Below, piece after piece: positions 1 through 8,612 of a DNA stretch of 51,213 nt; position 1 is the stretch's first letter, and each line of letters opens with the position of its first letter. Origin of the DNA: DAHUYF01 sp052143095 (lineage in GTDB: Bacteria; Pseudomonadota; Alphaproteobacteria; ATCC43930; CGMCC-115725); contig JBKQTR010000082.1 in NCBI GenBank assembly GCA_052143095.1, forward strand, positions 1 to 51,213, written 5' to 3'. A program made the translations under genes and the position numbers. The notes under the pieces were generated by a model. It was not told the DNA's origin, made no database searches, and saw only the letters and a program-made list of their open reading frames with translations.

Positions 1-133
1 TCGCCATCGTCGTCACCTTCGATGACGCAACACTCGCTACCAGGCGGGCGCTACCCCTTACCTGGGCCAGTCTCACACCGGCTGGACCACGCCAACTTCC
101 TGGCGCACTGACAGTTTTCTTACGGCCGCTCGA
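1..133. other. window edge, no recognisable gene
   Basis: This lies downstream of the first transporter gene. All three plus frames are open only briefly. One frame (from base 3) stays open into the antisense of the transporter, but the peptide resembles nothing I know. No terminator hairpin with a T-run is visible here. Confidence 0.4.
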
Positions 134-1333
134 TCAGCGCCGCGCGCGCTCCAGCCGCTCGATGCGGAAGAGATCAGGGAACAGCCGGAGCCAGAGCAGC
201 GCCACTAGGATGGTGCCGACGCCGCCGAGCAACACCGCGGGCACCGTGCCGAGCCAGGCGGCGGTAACGCCGGATTCGAACTCGCCCAGCGAATTGGAGG
301 CGCCGATGAACATCGAGTTGACGGCGCTGACCCGGCCGCGCATCTCGTCGGGGGTCTCGATCTGCACCAGCGAGAAGCGGATGACGACGCTCACCGCATC
401 GGCCGCGCCGAGCACGGCAAGCGCCGCGAGCGACAGCGGGAACGAGGTCGAGACCGCGAAGACGATGGTGGCGAGGCCGAAGGCGATGATCGCCGCGAAC
501 ATGATGCGTCCGACGCCGCCGCGCAGCGGACGGCGCGCGAGCAGGACCGAGGCCGAGAACGCGCCCAGCGCCGGCGCCGAGCGCAGCAGGCCGAGACCCC
601 ACGGCCCCATCATCAGGATGTCGCGCGCATAGATCGGCAGCAACGCGGTGGCGCCGCCGAGCAGCACGGCGAAGAGGTCGAGCGAGATCGCTCCCATCAC
701 CGCCTTGTGGCCACGGACGAAAGCGATGCCACCGAACAGCGAGGCGAGGCTGAGCTTCTCCCGCCGGGGCGCCGGCAGCTCGGCGCGGATCAGCGATATC
801 AGCAGGCTCGCAGCGAGGAACCCCACGCAACAGAGCGCATAGACGACGCCCGGCCCCAAGGCGTAGGCGAGACCGCCCAGCGCCGGGCCGAGGATGATCG
901 CGGTCTGGTTCGAGGAGGCCGAGGCGGCGGCGGCGCGCGGGATGAGCGCGCTCGGCACCAGCTGCGGCATCAGCGCATGCATGGTCGGCAGCTCGCAGGC
1001 GCGCGCCGCGCCGATGACGAAGACGGCGGCGAAGAGCGCGCCGGTGTCGAGCCGGCCGAGGACGCTGCCCAGCGCCAGCGCCGCGGCGGTGAGCGCCTCG
1101 ACCGCCTGGCAGAGGCGCAGGATGCGGCGGCGGTCATAGCGGTCGGCGATTTGGCCGACGACCAATGACAGCGCGAAGCCGGGAATGAACTGGGTCAGCC
1201 CGACGAGGCCGAGATCGAGCGCGCTGCCGGTGAGGTCGTAGACCTGCCAGCCGATCGCCACCGCCTGCATCTGAAACGCGATCGTCGTCGCCACCCGCCC
1301 CCACCAGAACAGCGCGAAGGGCGGGTGGCGCAT
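134..1333 (-). CDS. MFS transporter (EntS/MFS_3-like exporter)
   Basis: Predicted inner-membrane major facilitator of about 399 residues. It begins MRHPPFALFWWGRVATTIAF, a typical first helix of the MFS_3/enterobactin-exporter group, and the helix 2-3 loop carries the MFS signature (GQIADRYDRRRIL). About ten to twelve hydrophobic segments follow. Substrate cannot be read from sequence. The frame stays open upstream to a TTG (1426) overlapping the purA stop, but those 31 codons are mostly a palindromic repeat (1366-1411), so I prefer the ATG at 1333. No strong Shine-Dalgarno precedes it. It probably lies at the end of the serC-purA transcript. The MFS family is clear; the exporter subclass is tentative. 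Confidence 0.85.
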   Translation of the reverse strand: MRHPPFALFWWGRVATTIAFQMQAVAIGWQVYDLTGSALDLGLVGLTQFIPGFALSLVVGQIADRYDRRRILRLCQAVEALTAAALALGSVLGRLDTGALFAAVFVIGAARACELPTMHALMPQLVPSALIPRAAAASASSNQTAIILGPALGGLAYALGPGVVYALCCVGFLAASLLISLIRAELPAPRREKLSLASLFGGIAFVRGHKAVMGAISLDLFAVLLGGATALLPIYARDILMMGPWGLGLLRSAPALGAFSASVLLARRPLRGGVGRIMFAAIIAFGLATIVFAVSTSFPLSLAALAVLGAADAVSVVIRFSLVQIETPDEMRGRVSAVNSMFIGASNSLGEFESGVTAAWLGTVPAVLLGGVGTILVALLWLRLFPDLFRIERLERARR

Positions 1334-1365
1334 GAGCGACGCCGGAACTGCCGTCGCATTCGAAT

Positions 1366-1411
1366 TCCCCTTCCCCCCTTGCGGGGGAGGGTCGGGGTCG
1401 GGGGTCAAGCC
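1366..1411. repeat. G/C-rich palindromic intergenic repeat, copy A
   Basis: Imperfect hairpin (C-T-T-C5, loop, G5-A-G-G) followed by GAGGGTCGGGG. Read in the minus frame it gives the peptide pattern PDPDPPPQGGKG, a well-known artefact of a palindromic repeat common in proteobacterial intergenic DNA. A related copy is at 7053-7102, sharing GAGGGTCGGGG, and a shorter relative is at 3945-3967. It sits between the purA stop and the probable start of the transporter gene. Confidence 0.6.
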
Positions 1412-1422
1412 GCGCCTCGCGC

Positions 1423-2715
1423 TCAATCCTCGAAGGGATCGCGCACCAGCACCGTGTCGTCGCGCTCGGGGCTAGTCGAGAACAGCGCCACCGGCGCCTC
1501 GATCAGCTCCTCGATGCGGCGGATGTACTTGATGGCAAAGGCGTTGAGTTGCGCCCAGGAGCGCGCGCCGCGCGTGCTCTCGCTCCAGCCCTCGACGGTC
1601 TCGTAGACCGGCTCGAGCTCCGCCTGGATCGTGGCGCTCGCCGGCAGGTGCTGCAGCGTCTCGCCGCGCCAGCGATAGGCGGTGCAGACCTTGAGCTCGG
1701 GGAAGCCGTCGAGCACGTCGAGCTTGGTCAGCGCGATGCCGGTGATGCCGGCGACCTTCACCGCCTGGCGCACCATCACCGCGTCGAACCAGCCGCAGCG
1801 CCGCTTGCGCCCGGTGTTGACTCCGAACTCCTTGCCGCGCGACCCCAGAAGCTCGCCGGTGGCGTCGATGAGCTCGGTCGGGAACGGGCCGCTGCCGACG
1901 CGCGTGGTGTAAGCCTTGGTGATGCCGAGCACGTAGCCGACGGTGGCCGGGCCGATGCCGGCGCCGGACGCCGCCGTGCCGGGATGGGTGTTGGACGAGG
2001 TAACGTAGGGATATGTGCCGTGATCGACGTCGAGCATCACGCCTTGCGCCCCTTCGAACAGGATGCGCTTGCCGGCGCGGCGTGCCTCGTCGAGACGCCG
2101 CCACACCGTGTCGGCAAACGGCAGCACCTTGGGCGCGACCTCCAGGAGCGCCGCGAAGATCGCCTCGCGCTCGACCTCGGGGGCGTTCAAGCCGCGCAGC
2201 AGGGCGTTGTGATGCAGCAGCAGCTGGTCGAGCTTCTCGCCGAGGCTGGCGGGATCGGCGAGATCGCACAGGCGAATGGCGCGCCGTCCGACTTTGTCCT
2301 CATAAGCGGGCCCGATCCCGCGGCCGGTGGTGCCGATCTTCTTCTCGCCGCGCGCCTCCTCGCGGGCGCGGTCGAGCTGCGCATGCGACGGCAGGATGAG
2401 CGCGGCGTTCTCGGCGATCTTGAGGTTGTCGGGAGTGACGGTGACTCCCTTCTGGCGGATCGCCTCGATCTCGCGCAACAGCGCCCAGGGATCGACGACG
2501 ACGCCATTGCCGATGATCGACAGCTTGTCCGGCCGCACCACGCCCGAGGGCAGCAGGCTCAGGCGATACTCGACATCGCCGATCACCAGCGTATGGCCGG
2601 CATTGTGGCCGCCCTGAAAGCGCACCACGACATCGGCGCGCTGCGACAGCCAGTCGACGATCTTGCCCTTGCCCTCGTCGCCCCATTGGGCGCCGATCAC
2701 CGCTACATTCGCCAT
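1423..2715 (-). CDS. purA: adenylosuccinate synthetase
   Basis: Catalyses GTP-dependent joining of IMP and aspartate to adenylosuccinate, the first committed step of AMP synthesis, in the cytoplasm. The 430 residues match the full family length. The N-terminus carries the P-loop variant GDEGKGK (residues 12-18, with catalytic D13) and GGHNAGHT with catalytic H41. The GTTGRGIGPAYEDK signature follows near residue 130, and NTGRKRRCGWFDAVM lies in the C-terminal half. Start: ATG preceded by AGGAGA about ten bases upstream. It is the fourth gene of serC-serA-hisZ-purA, 33 bp after hisZ. Nothing looks damaged. Confidence 0.98.
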   Translation of the reverse strand: MANVAVIGAQWGDEGKGKIVDWLSQRADVVVRFQGGHNAGHTLVIGDVEYRLSLLPSGVVRPDKLSIIGNGVVVDPWALLREIEAIRQKGVTVTPDNLKIAENAALILPSHAQLDRAREEARGEKKIGTTGRGIGPAYEDKVGRRAIRLCDLADPASLGEKLDQLLLHHNALLRGLNAPEVEREAIFAALLEVAPKVLPFADTVWRRLDEARRAGKRILFEGAQGVMLDVDHGTYPYVTSSNTHPGTAASGAGIGPATVGYVLGITKAYTTRVGSGPFPTELIDATGELLGSRGKEFGVNTGRKRRCGWFDAVMVRQAVKVAGITGIALTKLDVLDGFPELKVCTAYRWRGETLQHLPASATIQAELEPVYETVEGWSESTRGARSWAQLNAFAIKYIRRIEELIEAPVALFSTSPERDDTVLVRDPFED

Positions 2716-2748
2716 GGTCGAACCGTCTCCTAGAAATGTCGGTCGCGG

Positions 2749-3894
2749 TCACCCGAGCGCGATGATCGCATCGCCATCGAGCCAATGGCTGCATTTGAGC
2801 CGCGTCGCCTCGGCGGCGGTATCCGTCACCGCCGCCAGCCCCGCCACCGTCGCCCAGCCTTCGCCGCGCCGCCGCGCCGCCGCCGCGCCGTCGCCGCCGA
2901 GCGGCACGTAGAGCCGCGGCCTCGGCTTCTGCTCCGGCAGCGCGCGCAGCACCGTGTCGGTATAGAGCGTGAAGCCGGTGGCGGCCTCGCCGTGGCCGTT
3001 GCCGGTGCGGTAGCGCCCGCCGCGGCCGAGCTCGCCGCGCACGCCGCGGGCGAAAAGGGTGAAGCTCACGCCGGTGTGGTACTCGAAGCCGCGATTCTCG
3101 ACGGGGTCGATGGTCAGCGCGAGGTCGGGCGCGGCGCGCTGCACCGCCGCCACCACGGCCGCGAGTCGCGTGCGCTCGGCAGCGGCGGCCGGCGGCAGAT
3201 CGAGCGACTGCAGGCTGGCGAGCGCCTTCTTCGCCGCGCCGGCGCCGGCGAGCAGCTTGCCGAGCAACGAGGCGGCGCGGCCGCCCACCGCCGCCACCGC
3301 CGCCGCGTCCTTGTGGTCGAGCGCCGCGCGCAGCGCCTCGACGGCGTCGGCGGCGAGCCCGAGCGCCGCGCAGACCGCCGGCACCAGGGTCGGCAGGGTA
3401 AGGTCGACCGAGAGCCCGCCGACGCCGCTCGCCGCCAGCGCCGCGGCGGCGAGCGTCACCGCTTCGACATCGGCGGCGATCTCGTCGGTGCCGATGAGCT
3501 CGGCACCGACCTGGCCGACCTGCCGCTGCGCGCGGACCTCGCCGCCGCGCACGCGCAGCACCTGGCCGGCATAGCAGAGCCTGAGCGGCCGCGGCGCCTT
3601 ATGCAGCCGGGTGGTGGCGATGCGCGCCACTTGCGGCGTCATATCGGCGCGCAGGCCGATCATGCGCTGCGAGATCGGGTCCATCAGCCGGAAGGTCTCC
3701 TGCGCCATGGCGGCGCCGGCACCGGCCAGCAAGTTCTCTTCGAACTCGGCCAGCGGCGGCTTCACCCGCTCGTAGCCATGGCTCTCCAGCACCGCCATCT
3801 GGCGCGCGACCACCTGCGCCTCGATGGCGGCATCGGGCGGCAACAGATCGCGCAGGCCTTGCGGCAGCAGCGCCGGGTGCAGGCTCTCGTTCAT
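2749..3894 (-). CDS. hisZ: ATP phosphoribosyltransferase regulatory subunit
   Basis: HisZ is a catalytically inactive relative of histidyl-tRNA synthetase that partners short-form HisG in the first step of histidine synthesis. The 381 residues begin with the typical LLPQGLRDLLPPDA. Class II synthetase-like motifs follow: motif 2 around FRLMDPISQRMIGLRADMT, then LRLCYAGQVLRVR and QVGAELIGTDE. The C-terminal part, with GGRYRTGNG, is shorter than in HisS and lacks an anticodon-binding domain. No hisG is present in the window. It lies between serA (117 bp upstream) and purA. The ATG has only a weak ribosome-binding site. Confidence 0.93.
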   Translation of the reverse strand: MNESLHPALLPQGLRDLLPPDAAIEAQVVARQMAVLESHGYERVKPPLAEFEENLLAGAGAAMAQETFRLMDPISQRMIGLRADMTPQVARIATTRLHKAPRPLRLCYAGQVLRVRGGEVRAQRQVGQVGAELIGTDEIAADVEAVTLAAAALAASGVGGLSVDLTLPTLVPAVCAALGLAADAVEALRAALDHKDAAAVAAVGGRAASLLGKLLAGAGAAKKALASLQSLDLPPAAAAERTRLAAVVAAVQRAAPDLALTIDPVENRGFEYHTGVSFTLFARGVRGELGRGGRYRTGNGHGEAATGFTLYTDTVLRALPEQKPRPRLYVPLGGDGAAAARRRGEGWATVAGLAAVTDTAAEATRLKCSHWLDGDAIIALG

Positions 3895-3944
3895 GTCGCC
3901 GAAATAGCGGTTTTACCGGGAAGCGGCAAACACAAAAGGCGGTG

Positions 3945-3967
3945 CCCTTCCCCGTCGAGGGGGCGCG
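3945..3967. repeat. short C/G palindrome between serA and hisZ
   Basis: C-T-T-C4, loop GTCGA, then G5 forms a small hairpin in the 117-bp gap between serA and hisZ. It resembles the core of the palindromic repeats at 1366-1411 and 7053-7102. It could act as an mRNA stabiliser or weak attenuator, but there is no following T-run on the minus strand. Confidence 0.35.
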
Positions 3968-4011
3968 GCGGCGCGGCGTCCGAGGGCCGCTCCCGACCAA
4001 AAGCCCCGGCG

Positions 4012-5586
4012 CTAGAATTTGAGCGAGCGCGCCTGCACCACATGGGGCAGCGCGCGGACGCATTCCAGCACGTCGTCGGAGAGCTCCTGATCGACCTGGA
4101 CCAGGCAGATCGCATCCTCGCCCGGCGCGGCGCGGCCGAGATGCAGCGTCGCGATGTTGATCTTCGCCTCGCCCATGGTGCGGCCGAGATTGCCGATGAA
4201 GCCGGGCTTGTCCTTGTTGCGCACGAACAGCATATGCGCGCCGAGCTCGGCCTCCATGACGATGCCCTCGACCTCGACGATACGCGGCTTGTCGCCGAAC
4301 AGCGTGCCGCCGAGGCTGCGCTTGTGGCGCTCGGTGGCGACGCTGACGCGGATCAGCGTCTGGTAGTTCGAGAGCGTCGGCACGCGCGTCTCGCTCACTC
4401 GAATATCGCGCTCGCGGCAGATCACCGGCGCGTTCACCATGTTCACCGTGTCGAGCTGCGGCGCCAGGATGGCGGCGAGGATGACGGCGGTGAGCGGCTT
4501 GACGTTGAGCTCTGCCGCATGGCCCTCATAGCCGATCTCGACCGCCCTCAGCTCATAGGTGGTGAGCTGCCCGGCGAAGTTGCCGAGCTGCTCGGCGAGC
4601 CGGATATAGGGCTTGAGCCGCACCGCCTCCTCGGCCGTGAGCGACGGCATGTTGAGCGCATTCACCACCGCGCCGGAGGTGAGATAGTCCGACATCTGCT
4701 CGGCGATCTGGAGCGCCACGTTCTCCTGCGCCTCGGTGGTGGCGGCGCCGAGATGCGGCGTCGCCACGACATCGTCGCGGCCGAAGAACGGGCTCTCCTT
4801 GGCGGGCTCGACCGGGAAGACGTCGATCGCCGCGCCGGCGACATGGCCGGAATCGAGCGCGGCCTTGAGATCCTCCTCGACGATGAGGCCGCCGCGCGCG
4901 CAGTTGATGACGCGCACGCCCTTCTTGGTGCGCGCCAGCGCCTTGGCGTCGATGATGCCGCGCGTCGCCTCGGTCAGCGGCGTGTGGAGGGTGATGAAAT
5001 CGGCGCGCGCCAGCAGGTCGTTGAGCTCGACCTTCTCGACCCCCAGCGTCACCGCGCGCTCGGCCGAGAGGAAGGGATCATAGGCCAGCACCTTCATCTT
5101 GAGGCCGATGGCGCGGTCGGCGACGATCGAGCCGACATTGCCGCAGCCGATGACGCCGAGCAGCTTGCCGGTGAGCTCGACCCCCATGAAGCGCGACTTC
5201 TCCCATTTGCCCGCCTGGGTCGAGCGGTCGGCCGCCGGGATCTGGCGCGCCAGCGCGAACATGAGCGCGATGGCATGCTCGGCGGTGGTGATGGAGTTGC
5301 CGAAGGGCGTATTCATCACCACGATGCCGCGCTGGGTCGCCGCCGGCACGTCGACATTGTCGACGCCGATGCCGGCGCGGCCGATCACCTTCAGGTTCGT
5401 CGCGTGCTCGAGCAGCGCCTTCGTCACCTTGGTGGCGGAGCGTATGGCGAGCCCGTCATACTTGCCGATGATCTTCTTGAGCTCGTCGGGCGACAGCCCC
5501 GTCATGACGTCGGTGTCGACGCCGCGCTCGGCGAAGATCTCGACCGCGCGCGGCGACAGGGCGTCGGAAATCAAGACTCTCGGCAT
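4012..5586 (-). CDS. serA: D-3-phosphoglycerate dehydrogenase, long form
   Basis: Oxidises 3-phosphoglycerate to 3-phosphohydroxypyruvate, the entry to serine synthesis. The 524 residues correspond to the long form: an N-terminal substrate domain, a Rossmann NAD domain with GCGNVG (147-152), an intervening ASB domain, and a C-terminal ACT domain from about residue 450. The catalytic triad of D-2-hydroxyacid dehydrogenases is present: R231 in NCARGG, E260 in FPVE, and H278 in TPHLGA. The ACT domain suggests feedback control by serine, though long forms are not always inhibited. It follows serC by 36 bp, so the two serine genes are almost certainly co-transcribed. Confidence 0.98.
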   Translation of the reverse strand: MPRVLISDALSPRAVEIFAERGVDTDVMTGLSPDELKKIIGKYDGLAIRSATKVTKALLEHATNLKVIGRAGIGVDNVDVPAATQRGIVVMNTPFGNSITTAEHAIALMFALARQIPAADRSTQAGKWEKSRFMGVELTGKLLGVIGCGNVGSIVADRAIGLKMKVLAYDPFLSAERAVTLGVEKVELNDLLARADFITLHTPLTEATRGIIDAKALARTKKGVRVINCARGGLIVEEDLKAALDSGHVAGAAIDVFPVEPAKESPFFGRDDVVATPHLGAATTEAQENVALQIAEQMSDYLTSGAVVNALNMPSLTAEEAVRLKPYIRLAEQLGNFAGQLTTYELRAVEIGYEGHAAELNVKPLTAVILAAILAPQLDTVNMVNAPVICRERDIRVSETRVPTLSNYQTLIRVSVATERHKRSLGGTLFGDKPRIVEVEGIVMEAELGAHMLFVRNKDKPGFIGNLGRTMGEAKINIATLHLGRAAPGEDAICLVQVDQELSDDVLECVRALPHVVQARSLKF

Positions 5587-5622
5587 GGCGAGATCCCGCT
5601 GCTGGAGTGGAAGAAAAGCGCG

Positions 5623-6780
5623 TCAGGCCGCGGCGGCGCGGCGCAATTCGGCATAGGCCCAGTCGAGCCACGGCAATAGCGCCTCGACATCGGCCCGCTC
5701 GACCGTCGAGCCGCACCAGAGCCGCAGGCCCGGCGGCGCGTCGCGGTGGCCGGCAATGTCGAAGCCGGCGCCTTCGGCCTCGACCAGCGCCTCGAGCCGC
5801 TTCACCGCGGCGCGCTGCGCCTCCGGTGCCAGACGTTGGAACCAGTCGTCGACCAGCTTGAGGCAGACCGAGGTCCAGGAGCGGCTCGCCTTGTCCTGCG
5901 CCAGGAAATCGATCCACGGCGTGCGCTCGACCCACGCGGCAATCGCCGCCAGATTCGCCTTGGCGCGGGCGATCAGCGCCGGCCTGCCGCCCACCGATTC
6001 CGCCCATTTGAGCCCGTCGATCGCGTCCTCGATGGCCAGCAGCGAGGGCGTGTTGATGGTCTCGCCCTTGAAGATGCCTTCGGCGAACTTGCCCTTGGAG
6101 GTCAGCCGGAAGATCTTCGGCAACGGCCAGGGCGGCGTGTAGCTCTCGAGCCGCGCCACGGCGCGCGGGCTCAGCACCAGCATGCCATGCGCCGCCTCGC
6201 CGCCCAGCGCCTTCTGCCAGGACCAGGTGGCGACGTCGAGCTTGTCCCAGGGCAACTCCATGGCAAAGGCCGCCGAGGTGGCGTCGCACAAGGTCAGGCC
6301 CTGGCGGTCGCGCTTGATCCAGTCGCCGTTGGGGACGCAGACGCCGGAGGTGGTGCCGTTCCAGGTGAAGACCACGTCGCGGTCGGTGTCGACCTGGGCG
6401 AGGTCGGGCAGCGCGCCGTAGGGCGCCGGCATCAGCCGGAGATCGCCGAGCTTCAGCTGCTTGGCGACGTCCGTGGCCCAGCCCTCGCCGAAGCTCTCCC
6501 AGGACAGCACGTCGACGCCGCGCTGGCCCAGCAGCGACCACATCGCCATCTCGATGGCGCCGGTATCCGAGGCCGGCACGATGGCGATGCGGTAGTCGCC
6601 GGGGATGCCGAGGACGGCGCGCGAGCGCTCGACCACCTCGTCGATCTTGGCGCGGCCGGGCTTGGCGCGGTGCGAGCGGCCGAGCAAGGCGCCGTCCAGC
6701 GCTTGCAGCGTCCAGCCGGGACGCTTGGCGCAGGGACCAGAGGAGAAGCAGGGATTTTTCGGCCGGGAAAGCGGCTTCAT
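5623..6780 (-). CDS. serC: phosphoserine aminotransferase
   Basis: PLP enzyme converting 3-phosphohydroxypyruvate and glutamate to phosphoserine; it also acts in pyridoxine synthesis in bacteria that use the DXP-independent PdxA route. It is 385 residues from the ATG at 6780, beginning MKPLSRPKNPCFSSGPCAKR, typical of the alphaproteobacterial SerC group. The PLP lysine is K190 (SWQKALGGE), with D166 (CDATSA) to contact the ring nitrogen. The frame is open 23 codons further upstream, but AAGGAA lies eight bases before 6780 and the extra residues are not family-like. It is the first gene of the serC-serA-hisZ-purA run. Confidence 0.95.
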   Translation of the reverse strand: MKPLSRPKNPCFSSGPCAKRPGWTLQALDGALLGRSHRAKPGRAKIDEVVERSRAVLGIPGDYRIAIVPASDTGAIEMAMWSLLGQRGVDVLSWESFGEGWATDVAKQLKLGDLRLMPAPYGALPDLAQVDTDRDVVFTWNGTTSGVCVPNGDWIKRDRQGLTLCDATSAAFAMELPWDKLDVATWSWQKALGGEAAHGMLVLSPRAVARLESYTPPWPLPKIFRLTSKGKFAEGIFKGETINTPSLLAIEDAIDGLKWAESVGGRPALIARAKANLAAIAAWVERTPWIDFLAQDKASRSWTSVCLKLVDDWFQRLAPEAQRAAVKRLEALVEAEGAGFDIAGHRDAPPGLRLWCGSTVERADVEALLPWLDWAYAELRRAAAA

Positions 6781-6880
6781 GAGGCTATTCCTTGCAGAAT
6801 AGATGCGACCCGTTGGGGGGCCGTGTCCCGCCGCGGAACCTAAGGACATCGCGGCCCGGCGTCAATCCGCATCCATCGCT
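6781..6880 (-). promoter_or_regulatory. structured serC leader (candidate serC RNA motif)
   Basis: On the minus strand a perfect six-base stem, CTATTC-TGCAAG-GAATAG (6785-6802), sits directly before serC and holds the Shine-Dalgarno AAGGAA partly in its loop and 3' arm. Further upstream, TGTCC and GGACA flank a CCGCGG core (about 6820-6850). A conserved serC RNA motif upstream of serC-serA is known in Alphaproteobacteria. I cannot verify from memory that this is it, so that label is inference; the SD-holding stem is seen directly. Confidence 0.45.
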
Positions 6881-7052
6881 GAGGTTGCGGCCGCGGCATT
6901 GCGCCGCGCCCGAGGCCGCGCCAGGGTTAATCCCCGCCGTCGGCCGACACTTGATTTTGCTCGATTATTCTCGCGGCACGGTAAACGCGCGGCGCGCAGC
7001 GGCACGTATCGCCGGTCCCGGTCGCTTGCGGTGTTTTGGTGCGCTAGCTTCC

Positions 7053-7102
7053 AACCCCACACCGCCCCCCTGGGGCGGAGAGGGTCGGGGTGAGGTGGGG
7101 TT
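7053..7102. repeat. G/C-rich palindromic intergenic repeat, copy B
   Basis: Outer arms AACCCCAC (7053-7060) and GTGGGGTT (7095-7102) are perfect complements. Inside is a second hairpin, CCGCCCC (7062-7068) with GGGGCGG (7072-7078), followed by GAGGGTCGGGG as in the copy at 1366-1411. Read on the minus strand it gives NPTSPRPSPPQGG, the familiar translation of this repeat class. It lies in the roughly 410-bp gap between serC and the MHS transporter gene. Confidence 0.65.
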
Positions 7103-7131
7103 GCGACGCGACATGCTCACCCGCCCCGTGC

Positions 7132-7194
7132 GGCTTTCGCGATTGCTGCGCAATCGCTGGCGCCGCCGCGGACGAACTCGCTGCGCGAGTTCGC
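7132..7194 (-). repeat. dispersed double-hairpin repeat, copy 1
   Basis: Two perfect hairpins: GCGATTGC-TGC-GCAATCGC (7139-7157) and CGAACTCGC-TGC-GCGAGTTCG (7073+100 to 7193, that is 7173-7193), joined by a CGCCGCCGCGGA spacer. A second copy lies in the opposite orientation at 46014-46079. The outer end abuts the TAG stop of the MHS transporter gene, and copy 2 stands in the same relation to the moaB stop. There is no T-run, so this is not a standard intrinsic terminator, but mRNA 3'-end protection or transcript termination is plausible. Confidence 0.75.
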
Positions 7195-8526
7195 CTAGGC
7201 CCCCGCGTCGTATTCCTCAGAAATGTCCTTGCCGGTGTAGTCCGGCATGAACGCCGCCGAGGCCAGGCTCACCACCGCGCAGGCGGCGATATAGATGGCG
7301 ATGGCATAGCCCGTGTGATACGCGGCGAACAGCGCGGTGGCGATGAGTGGCGCCGGACCGCCGGCGATGACCGAGGCGAGCTGGTAGCCCAGCGACGCGC
7401 CGCTGTAGCGCAGGCGCGGCGTGAACGCCTCGGCGATCAGCGCGGCCTGGGGACCGTACTGAATGTCGTGCGGGATGAGCGAGAGCACGATCGCGATGAA
7501 CACGGCCGACGGCAGCGCGGTGTCCAGCATGCCGAAATAGAGGAAGCCGAACAGGCCGGTTACTGCCGCGCCGATCAGGTACATTTTGCGCCGGCCGATC
7601 CGGTCGGAGATATGGCCCGAGAGCGGGATGGTGACGAACGACAGGCAGGAGGCCACGAGCACCGCCGAAAGGATCAGCTCCCGCGACAGCTTCAGCGTGC
7701 CGACGCCGTAGGCGAAGACGAAGGCGGTGAAGATGTAGAACGGCGCCTGCTCGGCCATGCGCAAGAGGGCGGAGAGGATGATCTCGCGCGGCTGCTTGGC
7801 GATCACCTCGAGGACCGGTGCCCGCTCGATCTTCTTCGTCGCGACGAGCTTCTGGAAGACCGGCGTCTCGAGGATGCCGAGCCGGATCCAGAGGCCGAGG
7901 CCGACCAGCACGATGCTGAGGAGGAACGGCACGCGCCAGCCCCAGGCCAGGAAATCGGCGCCCGACCAGGCGCTGAAGCCGAGGATCGCCAGATTCGCCA
8001 GGAACAGGCCTGACGGTACGCCGAATTGCGGCCAGGAGGCGACGAGCCCGCGGCTGCCATGGCCGCGCGACCATTCCATCGATATCAGGATCGAGCCGCC
8101 CCATTCGCCGCCGACGCCGATGCCTTGCAGCGTGCGCAGCACGGTCAGGATGACCGCGCCCCAGATGCCGATCGACGCGTAGCTCGGCACGAAGGCCACA
8201 AGGAAGGTGGCGATGCCCATCACCAGCAGCGTCGCGATGAGCGTCGCCTTACGGCCGATGCGGTCGCCGTAATGCCCAAAGATCGCCGCGCCGATCGGCC
8301 GGCCGACGAAGCCGACGAAGTAGGTGCCGAACGATGCCAGCGTCCCGGTTAGCGGATCTTCATTGGGAAAGAAGAGCTTCGGAAAGACCAGCCCGGCGGC
8401 GGTGCCGTAGATGAAGAAGTCGTACCACTCGATGGTCGTGCCCACCGTCGCGGCGATCACCGCCTTGCGCAGTTCCGCACTGTGGCGGCTGTCCGAAAGT
8501 TTGCTGTCGATGGCCGTGCTGACCAT
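7195..8526 (-). CDS. MHS family MFS transporter (metabolite:H+ symporter)
   Basis: Inner-membrane symporter of 443 residues in the metabolite:H+ symporter group of the MFS (ProP, KgtP and ShiA relatives). The diagnostic stretch TIEWYDFFIYGTAAGLVFP is the first helix. It is followed by the loop GHYGDRIGRKATL, then LRTLQGIGVGGEWGG, and the mid-protein repeat of the MFS motif GHISDRIGRRKM. About twelve membrane segments are visible. The ATG at 8526 has a strong GGAGGGAAGG site; an upstream open stretch of 89 codons is low-complexity and rejected. The substrate is unknown, but organic acids or compatible solutes fit the family. It is monocistronic, and its stop abuts repeat copy 1. Confidence 0.93.
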   Translation of the reverse strand: MVSTAIDSKLSDSRHSAELRKAVIAATVGTTIEWYDFFIYGTAAGLVFPKLFFPNEDPLTGTLASFGTYFVGFVGRPIGAAIFGHYGDRIGRKATLIATLLVMGIATFLVAFVPSYASIGIWGAVILTVLRTLQGIGVGGEWGGSILISMEWSRGHGSRGLVASWPQFGVPSGLFLANLAILGFSAWSGADFLAWGWRVPFLLSIVLVGLGLWIRLGILETPVFQKLVATKKIERAPVLEVIAKQPREIILSALLRMAEQAPFYIFTAFVFAYGVGTLKLSRELILSAVLVASCLSFVTIPLSGHISDRIGRRKMYLIGAAVTGLFGFLYFGMLDTALPSAVFIAIVLSLIPHDIQYGPQAALIAEAFTPRLRYSGASLGYQLASVIAGGPAPLIATALFAAYHTGYAIAIYIAACAVVSLASAAFMPDYTGKDISEEYDAGA

Positions 8527-8612
8527 GGGCCTTCCCTCCCGTCCCTGAACCGGTATTTCCCCAGCGACCGGTCTTCTATGGATCAGGATGCACCTTTTCC
8601 ACCTGACGAGCA

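Noticed and set aside
1..133. Possible gene end at the left edge
   Set aside because: Open frames here are short or continue as antisense of the transporter, and the peptides are not recognisable.
2785..5679. Very long plus-strand open frame (964 codons) across hisZ and serA
   Set aside because: It is antisense to two certain genes, extremely Arg/Ala/His/Gly-rich, and without any domain. High GC makes stop codons rare in the antisense frames.
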